The position numbers and the translations under genes were made by a program. Below, one piece after another: positions 19,159 to 26,111 of a stretch of DNA of 33,806 nt. The notes under the pieces are model-generated. The model did not search any database. It saw nothing but the letters and a program-made list of their open reading frames with translations, and was not told the DNA's origin. Source of the DNA: Streptomyces sp. Isolate_45. Its GTDB lineage: Bacteria > Actinomycetota > Actinomycetes > Streptomycetales > Streptomycetaceae. The DNA lies in the NCBI RefSeq assembly GCF_024721315.2, contig NZ_JANFAK020000096.1:1-33806 (forward strand), given 5' to 3'. The first letter of the stretch is position 1. Each line of letters starts with the position of its first letter.

Positions 19159-20103
19159 ATGATCACTTTGGACCGACTCACGAAGCGGTACGGCGACAAG
19201 ACGGCCGTGTCCGACCTTTCCTTCGAGATCAACCCGGGCAAGGTGACCGGGTTCCTCGGCCCCAACGGCGCGGGCAAGTCGACGACCATGCGGATGATCG
19301 TCGGCCTGGACTCCCCGACGACGGGCCGGGCGCTCATCGACGGCAAGCCGTACGGGGCGCTCCGCCACCCCCTGCGGGAGGTCGGCGCCCTGCTCGACGC
19401 CCGCGCCGGACACCCCGGCCGGTCCGCCTACCACCACCTGCTCGGCATGGCCCGGAGCAACGGGATCCCGGCCTCGCGGGTGAACCAGGTGCTGGAGACC
19501 GTCGGACTCACCGAGGTCGCCAAGAAGCGGATCGGTTCCTTCTCGCTCGGCATGGGCCAGCGGCTCGGCATCGCGGCGGCCCTCCTGGGCGACCCGAAGG
19601 TGCTGCTGTTCGACGAGCCGGTCAACGGCCTCGACCCCGACGGGGTGCGCTGGGTCCGCGAGCTGATGCGTTCGCTGGCCGCGGAGGGCCGCACGGTCTT
19701 CGTCTCCAGCCACCTGATGAGCGAGATGCAGGAGACCGCCGACCACCTCGTCGTCATCGGCCGGGGCAAGGTCATCGCCGACGCCCCCATCGAGGAGGTC
19801 ATCGCGGGCAGTTCGCTGAACGCGGTGAAGGTCCGCACCACACAGCCCGACGTCCTGCGGCGCGAACTTGTCCGTTTCGGGATGAGCGTCGAGCCGGAGG
19901 ACGGCGCGCGGTACGGCGAGTTGATCGTCGTCGGCGGCAGCCTGGAGCAGATCGGTGACCTCGCCTTCGCGAACCAGGTCCCCGTGCACGAACTGAGCCC
20001 GCGCAAGGCCAGCCTGGAGCAGGCCTACATGGAACTCACCGCTTCGAGCGTGGAGTACACCACCCCCGCCGTTTCCCTCGCCGCCGACGCCCAGAAGGTG
20101 TGA
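19159..20103 (+). CDS. ABC transporter ATP-binding protein (drug-export type)
   Basis: A 314-aa ATPase of the ABC-2/DrrA type. Walker A is GPNGAGKST (34-42), the signature is a divergent FSLGMGQRLGIA near 128-139, and Walker B is VLLFDEP (148-154) with Glu153 catalytic, followed by the D-loop GLDP and the switch histidine in SSHL. The C-terminal 90 residues resemble the regulatory extension of such exporters. GGAAGGAG lies ten bases before the ATG. It is coupled to the permease and sits where CDA clusters carry an ABC exporter, so lipopeptide export or self-resistance is inferred; substrate is not visible in the sequence. Confidence 0.9.
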   Translation: MITLDRLTKRYGDKTAVSDLSFEINPGKVTGFLGPNGAGKSTTMRMIVGLDSPTTGRALIDGKPYGALRHPLREVGALLDARAGHPGRSAYHHLLGMARSNGIPASRVNQVLETVGLTEVAKKRIGSFSLGMGQRLGIAAALLGDPKVLLFDEPVNGLDPDGVRWVRELMRSLAAEGRTVFVSSHLMSEMQETADHLVVIGRGKVIADAPIEEVIAGSSLNAVKVRTTQPDVLRRELVRFGMSVEPEDGARYGELIVVGGSLEQIGDLAFANQVPVHELSPRKASLEQAYMELTASSVEYTTPAVSLAADAQKV

Positions 20104-20108
20104 TCGAC

Positions 20109-20903
20109 ATGACGACAGCAACCGCACCCCAGCTGGTCGGACCCGTCAGGGGCGGTGGTCTGCGCGGGGCCCTGGCCTTCGAGTGGACCAAGCTCTCCAG
20201 CGTCCGGGCGACCTGGTGGAACCTCGCCGTCGGCCTGGTCCTGACCGTGGGGTTCGCCGCGATGGTCGGGATGTCGGCCTCGGCCAGCGCGGCCAAGGGG
20301 GTCGACGTCGCCTCCCCGGCCCCGCACGCCGCCGCGCAGGCGTTCCTGATCTCCCAGCTCACCGTGGTCGTGCTGGCGACGCTGGCGCTGACCAGCGAGT
20401 ACGCCAGCGGTTCCATCCGCACCACGCTCCAGAGCGTGCCGGCCCGCGGCCGGATGCTGCTGTCCAAGACGGGCGTCGTCGTGGCGGTCGTGGCGGTCGC
20501 CGGGTTCGTGTTCAGCGTGCTGGCCTCGCTGACCACCGCCGCCCTCATGGGTGAGGACGGCGCCTACACCGGCGGCGACCTGTTCGCGACGGCCCTCGGG
20601 GCGTCCGTCTACCTCGGCGCGCTCTCGGTGATGTCCATCGGCATCGGGACGGTCCTGCGCAGCGCGGCGGGCACGATCACCACGCTCATCATGGTCCTGC
20701 TCGCCCTGCCGCAGCTGATGACCGTCGTCGGCGCCAAGTGGCTGGAGACGGCGAGCGAGTACATGCCGAGCGTCGCCGGCACCGTGTTGATGACGCAGGA
20801 CACCTCGCCGTACGGGAGCGGGACCGCGGTGCTGGTCCTGCTGCTCTGGTCCCTCGTCGCGGCCGTCGCCGGCCACGCGGTGCTCCGCAGGCGCGACGCC
20901 TGA
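20109..20903 (+). CDS. ABC-2 type transporter permease
   Basis: A 264-aa membrane protein with about six hydrophobic segments. Its N-terminus AFEWTKLSSVRATWWNL and the block LALTSEYASGSIRTTLQSVPARGRMLLSK are typical of ABC-2 permeases of the actinobacterial antibiotic-export class. It is partner to the ATPase just upstream. I prefer the ATG at 20109, eight bases after AAGGTG. A GTG at 20100 overlapping the ATPase stop (GTGA) would add three residues. It is followed by a strong terminator, so the two genes form a closed operon. Confidence 0.88.
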   Translation: MTTATAPQLVGPVRGGGLRGALAFEWTKLSSVRATWWNLAVGLVLTVGFAAMVGMSASASAAKGVDVASPAPHAAAQAFLISQLTVVVLATLALTSEYASGSIRTTLQSVPARGRMLLSKTGVVVAVVAVAGFVFSVLASLTTAALMGEDGAYTGGDLFATALGASVYLGALSVMSIGIGTVLRSAAGTITTLIMVLLALPQLMTVVGAKWLETASEYMPSVAGTVLMTQDTSPYGSGTAVLVLLLWSLVAAVAGHAVLRRRDA

Positions 20904-20931
20904 GGCGCCGGGAGCGGGACCACGGCCCTGC

Positions 20932-20964
20932 GGGGCCGCACGCCAAGGGGCGTGCGGCCCCTTT
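20932..20964 (+). terminator. Rho-independent terminator of the ABC operon
   Basis: GGGGCCGCACGCC (20932-20944) pairs perfectly over 13 bp with GGCGTGCGGCCCC (20949-20961) around the loop AAGG, then TTT. It lies 28 bp past the permease stop. Confidence 0.9.
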
Positions 20965-21091
20965 CCCGTGCGCCCGGAACCGGAGGGGCGGACGGCCGCG
21001 GCGGGCCGCCGATAGCCGGGTGATACGCGCCCCATAACCGGCTCCAGGACAGTGGTCGACGGTCAGGACCGACGGATGGGAGGACGCCCGC

Positions 21092-22000
21092 ATGCGCACC
21101 GTGGCGATCGTGGGCACCGGCCTCATCGGAGCCTCGGTCGGCCTCGCCCTGCGCAAGCAGGGCGTGACCACGTACCTGATCGACGAGGATCCGGCGGCGG
21201 CGCGCGCCGCGGAGGCGCTGGGAGCGGGGCTGGCGCAGCCGGTCCGGGAGCCCGCCGACCTCGCGGTCATCGCGGTGCCGCCCACCCGGGTCGCGGCCGC
21301 CCTGGCGGAGCACCAGCGGCTGGGCACGGCCCGCTTCTACACGGACGTCTCCGGCGTCAAGGTGCGGCTGCACCGGGAGATCGAGGACCTCGGCTGTGAC
21401 CTCCCGGCCGTGGTCGGCGGCCACCCCATGGTCGGCGGCGGGTGGGCGGGACCCTGGGAGGCCCGCGCCGACCTCTTCGAGGGGCGTCGCTGGGTGCTCA
21501 CCCCGAACGAACTCACCGACAACCTCGCGCTCAACCACGCGCTGGAACTGGTGGCCCTGTGCGGGGCGGTGTCCGTCCTGCTCGACCCCGAGACCCACGA
21601 CCGGGTCCTCGCGCTCGTCTCCCACGCCCCGCACCTCATCGCCAGCCTGGCCGCGGCCCGGCTGCTCGACGTGGACGAGGCGGCCATCCGGCTGGCCGGT
21701 CAGGACCTGCGGGACATCACCCGCGGCACGGGCGGCAATCCGGAGACCTGGACGGACATCCTGACGGCCAACGCCGGTCCCGTGGCCGACCAGTTGGACG
21801 TTTGGGCCGCCGAAGTGCAGTTGCTCGCGCAGGAGCTGCGGGCGGTGGACCGGTCCACCGACGGCCTGCGGCCCGTACGGATTCCCGAGCTCCTCCGCTT
21901 CGGAGCGGCCGGCCGTGCGCGCATACCCGAGGACCTCGGGGTCCGTGAGGAGGGGAATGCCCCGGAGGGGCCCCTCGTACGGACGGCCGGGGGAACGTGA
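21092..22000 (+). CDS. tyrA: Prephenate dehydrogenase (4-hydroxyphenylpyruvate supply)
   Basis: A 302-aa NAD(P)-dependent dehydrogenase of the TyrA family. The nucleotide-binding motif is GTGLIG (8-13). Substrate-site hallmarks are TDVSGVK (84-90), GGHPMVG (109-115, His111), SHAPH (177-181) and the block GQDLRDITR. It oxidatively decarboxylates prephenate to 4-hydroxyphenylpyruvate, the substrate of HmaS, so a dedicated copy in an Hpg-using cluster makes metabolic sense. There is no C-terminal ACT domain, so tyrosine feedback through such a domain is not expected. GGGAGG lies eight bases before the ATG. It stands alone between the ABC terminator and the hydrolase. Confidence 0.92.
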   Translation: MRTVAIVGTGLIGASVGLALRKQGVTTYLIDEDPAAARAAEALGAGLAQPVREPADLAVIAVPPTRVAAALAEHQRLGTARFYTDVSGVKVRLHREIEDLGCDLPAVVGGHPMVGGGWAGPWEARADLFEGRRWVLTPNELTDNLALNHALELVALCGAVSVLLDPETHDRVLALVSHAPHLIASLAAARLLDVDEAAIRLAGQDLRDITRGTGGNPETWTDILTANAGPVADQLDVWAAEVQLLAQELRAVDRSTDGLRPVRIPELLRFGAAGRARIPEDLGVREEGNAPEGPLVRTAGGT

Positions 22001-22030
22001 ACGCACTCCGTTTCATCCGGGTGTGACCGC

Positions 22031-22045
22031 TCCGACCCTGTCGAA
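22031..22045 (+). promoter_or_regulatory. Shared intergenic motif, copy A (upstream of the secreted hydrolase)
   Basis: TCCGACCCTGTCGAA is a near-palindrome (TYCGAC-NNN-GTCGRA). The identical 15 bases occur on the minus strand at 28690-28676. It lies about 170 bp before the hydrolase start at 22217, pointing toward it. The rest of the 216-bp gap holds no gene. TAGCCT near 22177 is a possible -10 for the hydrolase. Confidence 0.5.
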
Positions 22046-22216
22046 CGTGCAGGGGGAACCGCGGAGAACCAGTGGCGAAAGGCCCGACGGACGGTAGGAG
22101 GGAAAGCCGGCCGATTTCCCCTCGCCCGGAATGATGAAATGGCGTAGCGGTCCTTCCGTTTCCTTTTTCGCCTCATAGCCTGACGGTGTTCGGATATCTC
22201 AAGGAGATGAACGCCG

Positions 22217-23425
22217 ATGCCGTCGATCAGGTCAGCGCATTCCCCGCGCTCCTACGCCCTCGCCACGCTGTTCGCGGCCGTACTGGCCCTCGCGCCGGCC
22301 GCCGACACCGCCCGGGCGGGCGCCGTCGGGCCGTCGGGGCCCACCCGCGCCGCCGGACCGCGCCTGCCGGCCCCGACAGGCGGCCTGCCCGTGGGGCAGC
22401 GGACCCTGGCCCTGCGCGACGCGTCCCGCGAGGACCCGTGGGAGCCGGGCCGGGCCCGGGAGCTGATGCTCTCCGTGTGGTACCCGGCGCTGCCCTCCGA
22501 CGCCCCGCGCGCGGCCTACGTCACGGCGCGGGAGTCCGGGATGATCCTGCGGCAGCACCGTGTCGGGGGCGTCCCCGAGGACCTGCTGAGCCGGACCGGC
22601 ACGCACGCCCGTACGGGGCCGCCGGCGCTGCCCGCGGTCGGGGCCGGGCTGCCCCTCGTCCTGCTGTCCCCCGGTTTCTCGTTGCCCCGCACCTCCCTGA
22701 CGGCGCTCGCCGAGGACCTGGCGAGCCGGGGCTACGCGGTGGCCGCGGTGGACCACGCGTACGAGGCGGCGGCCATCACCTACCCGGACGGCCGGGTGAC
22801 GGGCTGCTCGGCGTGCCGGCCCGCCGTGCGGGGGACCGCGGTCGCCGCGACCCGGGCGGCGGACCTCTCGTACGTCCGGCGGCGACTCACCGCGGGGGCC
22901 GGCGCGGCGGTGGGCGCCGAGGGCCTGCCGCGGCTGGATCCCGCGCGGGTCGCGGTCGTGGGGCACTCCATCGGCGGCGCCGCCGCCTTCGAGGCGATGC
23001 GTCGGGACCCGGCCTTCGTCGCCGGGGTGAACATGGACGGCACCTTCCAACCGTCGGACACGGGCCCGCTGGAGCGGCCGTTCCTGCTGCTGGGCGCGGA
23101 CCGGCACGGCCGGCCGGGGGCCGACCCGAGCTGGGACCTGGCCTGGCGCCGGCTCACCGGCCCGCGGGCGTGGTTCTCGGCCGCCGGGGCGGTGCACACG
23201 TCGTTCACCGACTACGCGGCGCTGACCGGGGCGACGGGCTCCGCGGCCGCCCGGGGCGGGCCGGCGGCCCCCGTCCTGCCCGCGGCGCGGGCCACCCGCC
23301 TCACCCGTGAGCTGGTCGCGGCCTTCCTCGACGGGCACCTGCGCGAGGGGCCCCGCCCCCGCGCCGACGCCCTGCTCGACGCCGTGGGGGCGCTCCATCC
23401 GCAGCTGCGCAGGCACGGGCGGTGA
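22217..23425 (+). CDS. Secreted alpha/beta hydrolase, PAF-acetylhydrolase-like
   Basis: A 402-aa protein with a Sec-type signal peptide (basic start, hydrophobic core about residues 13-28, Ala-rich cleavage region near 31-36). The catalytic triad is probably Ser251 in GHSIGG, Asp274 in NMDGTF and His327 in AVHTSFTDY. SPGFSLPRTS (151-160) resembles the oxyanion-hole loop of the platelet-activating-factor acetylhydrolase family. It should cleave ester or acyl bonds outside the cell; the substrate is not known. AAGGAG lies ten bases before the ATG; an earlier ATG at 22207 is out of frame. Sitting between tyrA and the MbtH gene, it may act on lipids or on the lipopeptide, but this is only inference. 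Confidence 0.85.
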   Translation: MPSIRSAHSPRSYALATLFAAVLALAPAADTARAGAVGPSGPTRAAGPRLPAPTGGLPVGQRTLALRDASREDPWEPGRARELMLSVWYPALPSDAPRAAYVTARESGMILRQHRVGGVPEDLLSRTGTHARTGPPALPAVGAGLPLVLLSPGFSLPRTSLTALAEDLASRGYAVAAVDHAYEAAAITYPDGRVTGCSACRPAVRGTAVAATRAADLSYVRRRLTAGAGAAVGAEGLPRLDPARVAVVGHSIGGAAAFEAMRRDPAFVAGVNMDGTFQPSDTGPLERPFLLLGADRHGRPGADPSWDLAWRRLTGPRAWFSAAGAVHTSFTDYAALTGATGSAAARGGPAAPVLPAARATRLTRELVAAFLDGHLREGPRPRADALLDAVGALHPQLRRHGR

Positions 23426-23491
23426 GTGCGAAGCCGGACGGATAACCGACGGAAACGCTGACTGCCTAGGGTCGTGACGCTGGCCATCTGG

Positions 23492-23516
23492 CCACCCGGC
23501 CGTCCGGCCCGGGTGG
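23492..23516 (+). promoter_or_regulatory. Hairpin in the leader of the MbtH gene
   Basis: CCACCCGG (23492-23499) pairs with CCGGGTGG (23509-23516) over a 9-nt loop. It lies between a possible -10 TAGGGT (23467-23472) and the MbtH start. No T-run follows. It could be the hydrolase terminator, an mRNA structure or chance. Confidence 0.3.
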
Positions 23517-23559
23517 TGCCGGCGCAACCGCCATCCGACGTTCCCGGAAGGAATCCGAC

Positions 23560-23775
23560 GTGACCAATCCGTTCGAAGACGCCGACGGCCGCTACCTGGT
23601 GCTGGTCAACGACGAGGGACAGCACTCTCTGTGGCCGTCGTTCGTCGACGTGCCGGCCGGATGGACGGCCGCCTTCGGTGAGTCCGACCGGCAGTCCTGC
23701 CTGGACTACGTGGAGAAGAACTGGACCGACATGCGCCCCAAGAGCCTCGTCGACGCGATGAGCGCCGAGGGCTGA
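23560..23775 (+). CDS. MbtH-like NRPS helper protein
   Basis: A 71-aa protein of the MbtH family, small partners that bind A domains and help their folding and activity. The family pattern is complete: NPFED, NDEGQHSLWPSF, VPAGW, the Cys-Leu-Asp-Tyr block CLDYVEKNW and WTDMRPKSL. The start is GTG with GGAAGGA seven bases upstream. It is transcribed alone and converges on cdaR through a shared terminator. It presumably serves the NRPS of this cluster. Confidence 0.95.
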   Translation: MTNPFEDADGRYLVLVNDEGQHSLWPSFVDVPAGWTAAFGESDRQSCLDYVEKNWTDMRPKSLVDAMSAEG

Positions 23776-23803
23776 CCGGGCCGGCCCCCGCGGCCGGTGA
23801 CAC

Positions 23804-23842
23804 ACGGGTGCGGCCCCTCCGTCAGGGAGGGGCCGCACCCGT
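23804..23842. terminator. Bidirectional terminator between the MbtH gene and cdaR
   Basis: ACGGGTGCGGCCCCTCC (23804-23820) pairs perfectly over 17 bp with GGAGGGGCCGCACCCGT (23826-23842) around a 5-nt loop. It lies between two convergent genes. Confidence 0.88.
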
Positions 23843-23883
23843 ACGGCGCCGGGGGTGCCCCCGGCCGTCGGCCGGGCGGGGGG

Positions 23884-25779
23884 TCAGAACACCAGGTCCG
23901 CGGCCCGCGGGGCGGCGGCGCGGGAGTGGACCGCGTGCAGTCGGATCAACTCCTGCCAGCGGTAGGACATCTCGCCCCAGGGGCTGCGTCCCACCGGCTC
24001 CAGGAGCTGTGCGTCCACCAGGATCTCGATCAGGTCCTCCGCGTCCGCCGGGCCCGTGGACAGCACCGAAGCGGCCTGCGGCACGGTGAACTCGCCGCCG
24101 TCCAGCCCGCTCAGCCGCTGGTAGGCGCAGGCCGCCTCGGGCTGGAGCTCCGCCACGCTGTCGTCGAGCCGGGCCCGCAGGGAGTCCTCCCCGATGCTCA
24201 GCTCGTCCAGGCAGTCCGCGGACTTCTCCAGGCGCCGTACGAGGTCGCCGACGTGCCAGTGCTGCTTGGTCAGCAGCTTGGCCGCGGCCGCGCGCAGCGC
24301 GAGCGGCATGTGGCCGCAGAGTTCGCCCAGTCGCCCCGTGGCCTCCGGGGACTCCTCGGCCCGGCGGTCGCGCAGCACACCGGAGAGGAGTTGCCGTGAC
24401 TCCCCGGGCGACAGCGGCCCGATCCGCAGCACCAGGGCGCTGTGCGCCTGGAGGAGTTCGTCCAGGCTCGCGCGCCCCGTGATCAGCGCGCAGCTCCCGC
24501 CGCCGCCCGGCAGCAGGGGACGCACCTGGGCGTAGGAGGTGGCGTGGTCGAGGAGCACGAGCACGCGCTTGCCCTCCAGCCGGGTCCGGTACAGCCGGGC
24601 CGTCTCCTCGACGTCCGACGGCAGCGGGCCCGTCGCGCCCAGCTGCCGCAGGAAGCCGTGCAGCACGGCCGGGGTGCCGTTGCGCAGGTCCGCGAAGAGC
24701 AGGCCGTCGGGGAACCGGTCCGCGGACCGGCGTGCCCAGTGGACGGCGAGGCTGGACTTGCCGATGCCGGGGCTGCCGGTGAGGTAGGCGATCGGCGCGC
24801 CGCCGCGGGCCGCGGCGGTCAACAGCACGTCGTCCATGACGGAACGCTCGCGCTCGTGCCCGGTGAAGAGGGGGTCCTCCTCGGGCATCCGGGAGGCCGG
24901 CGGTTGGTCCGGCTTCGCGGGAGCGGTCGGGAAGCCGGGGACGGCGGGCCGGGGCAGTTCGTCGCGCAGGATGGAGTCGTGGAGCATCTGCAGCTCCACG
25001 CTCAGTTCCAGGCCGATCTCCTCGATGGAATGGCGAGTGCCCTCGCGGAAGGTGTTCAGGGCCTCGGCGCGGCGGCCCGAACGGTATTGGGCGAGCATCA
25101 GGTAGAAACGCAGACGGTCGCGCAGTGGATTCGTACTCACCAGTACGCGGAGTTCTCCCAGTAAGGCGTGGTGCTCGCCCAACTGGAGGCGTAGTGCCAT
25201 GTGCTGCTCCACGGCCAGGAGGCGTTGTTCGTCCAGCCGTGTCGCCTCGCTCTCGACGAATTGCGCGTACACCCCGCCGAGGGCCGGCCCGCGCCAGAGC
25301 GACAGGGCCTCGCGCAGCGCTCCCTCCGCCTCGGCGTGCCGCGATTCGGCCGCCCAACCGGCCGACCGGTGGACCAGCTGCTCGAACCGCAGCGAGTCGA
25401 GCGTGTGCCCGCTGAGGCCCAGCATGTATCCGGGCGGGGCGGTGACGATGGTCTCCCGCTCGCAGCCCGCGGCCCGGAAGGCCTTGCGCAGGGCGGCGAT
25501 GCAGATGGCGACCTGGGTGCGGGCGGTGCTGGGCGGCCGGCCGTCCCAGACCTTCTCGATCAGCGAGTCGAAGGACACGACCCGGTTGGGCGAGAGCAGG
25601 AGCACCGAGAGCACGGCCCGCTGTCGCGGTCCGCCGAGCGGGAGGCTCCGTCCGTCCAGCCGCACTTCGAGGGGACCGAGGGTCCTGAACTCCAGTACGG
25701 CATCGGGTACCGGCCCGGAGGGGTTTCGGGCCGGCCGTCTACTTTGCTCGAAATCTGCTATTTCCTGCTCTGCTGCCAT
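23884..25779 (-). CDS. cdaR: SARP-family pathway activator with NB-ARC-like ATPase domain, CdaR-like
   Basis: A 631-aa regulator of the large SARP class. An OmpR-type winged helix (about 30-118; LEFRTLGPLEV to TAPPGYML) is followed by the bacterial transcriptional activation domain (about 125-270). Then comes an ATPase domain with Walker A GSPGIGKSS (335-343) and Walker B VLVLLDHA (Asp411). I start at the ATG at 25779 since the length then resembles CdaR (about 640 aa). An in-frame ATG at 25902 would add 41 low-complexity residues across what looks like promoter DNA. Leu206 is encoded by TTA (25164-25162), so translation may depend on the bldA tRNA. It should activate the NRPS and Hpg promoters. 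Confidence 0.9.
   Translation of the reverse strand: MAAEQEIADFEQSRRPARNPSGPVPDAVLEFRTLGPLEVRLDGRSLPLGGPRQRAVLSVLLLSPNRVVSFDSLIEKVWDGRPPSTARTQVAICIAALRKAFRAAGCERETIVTAPPGYMLGLSGHTLDSLRFEQLVHRSAGWAAESRHAEAEGALREALSLWRGPALGGVYAQFVESEATRLDEQRLLAVEQHMALRLQLGEHHALLGELRVLVSTNPLRDRLRFYLMLAQYRSGRRAEALNTFREGTRHSIEEIGLELSVELQMLHDSILRDELPRPAVPGFPTAPAKPDQPPASRMPEEDPLFTGHERERSVMDDVLLTAAARGGAPIAYLTGSPGIGKSSLAVHWARRSADRFPDGLLFADLRNGTPAVLHGFLRQLGATGPLPSDVEETARLYRTRLEGKRVLVLLDHATSYAQVRPLLPGGGGSCALITGRASLDELLQAHSALVLRIGPLSPGESRQLLSGVLRDRRAEESPEATGRLGELCGHMPLALRAAAAKLLTKQHWHVGDLVRRLEKSADCLDELSIGEDSLRARLDDSVAELQPEAACAYQRLSGLDGGEFTVPQAASVLSTGPADAEDLIEILVDAQLLEPVGRSPWGEMSYRWQELIRLHAVHSRAAAPRAADLVF
25162..25164 (-). 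other. TTA (bldA-dependent) leucine codon in cdaR
   Basis: In the frame from 25779 this is codon 206 in the run HALLGEL. I noticed no other in-frame TTA in the window. TTA is very rare in Streptomyces and read by the developmentally regulated bldA tRNA. Confidence 0.9.
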
Positions 25780-26038
25780 GGTGTCGTGACCCCCGTCATT
25801 GATGACACGCGCATGAATCTCGTTCGTGGGAAATCGCCGAGGCGGAATATGCCCGGATGATCGATGTTCCGCTTCGGCGGCGGAGAGGTTGTGGGGTGTC
25901 ACCCCTACCTTCGGTAAGGATACGGAACTGTCGTGCCCTCACCGCTTGACTCTCGATGGGGTCGGAGTTGTTTTCCGATCGCGCGGTGGAATTATCCCGT
26001 GTTGTCGGCGCTTTATTCCGGTTGTCGAGATGAAAAGG
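25780..26038. promoter_or_regulatory. cdaR upstream region
   Basis: This non-coding stretch upstream of cdaR holds a perfect 13-bp palindrome GGGGTG-T-CACCCC (25893-25905), an imperfect one CCTACC-TTC-GGTAAGG just beside it, and a copy of the shared intergenic motif at 25946-25966. No clean -35/-10 pair could be fixed for cdaR. No credible gene is present. Local GC is lower than in the flanking genes. Confidence 0.5.
25946..25966 (-). promoter_or_regulatory. Shared intergenic motif, copy C (upstream of cdaR)
   Basis: These 21 bases match positions 28670-28690 at 18 of 21 sites. On the minus strand the core reads TCCGACCCCATCGAG. It lies about 170 bp before the cdaR start, in the orientation of that gene. 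Confidence 0.45.
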
Positions 26039-26078
26039 GCGAAAGGGACGCCCGGCGGGTGCCGGACGTCCCTTTCGC
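26039..26078 (-). terminator. Terminator of the P-type ATPase gene
   Basis: GCGAAAGGGACG (26039-26050) pairs with CGTCCCTTTCGC (26067-26078). A further inner stem CCGGC/GCCGG extends the hairpin after one mismatch. On the minus-strand transcript it is followed by CCCTTTTC. Confidence 0.85.
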
Positions 26079-26111
26079 GTGGGCGGAACGGGGGATTGCC
26101 GCCCGGTGGGC

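Noticed and set aside
22090..22101. 12-mer GACGGTAGGAGG shared with 28616-28627 as a second common element
   Set aside because: Its orientation relative to the neighbouring genes differs between the two places, one copy overlaps a proposed -10, and it resembles a ribosome-binding purine run; chance is likely.
22186..23310. A 374-codon frame overlapping the secreted hydrolase
   Set aside because: It is a frame-shifted shadow; the frame from 22217 has a signal peptide and a catalytic triad.
25780..25902. N-terminal extension of CdaR from the ATG at 25902
   Set aside because: The 41 extra residues have no family counterpart, the DNA has lower GC and promoter-like palindromes, and the shorter form fits the known CdaR length.
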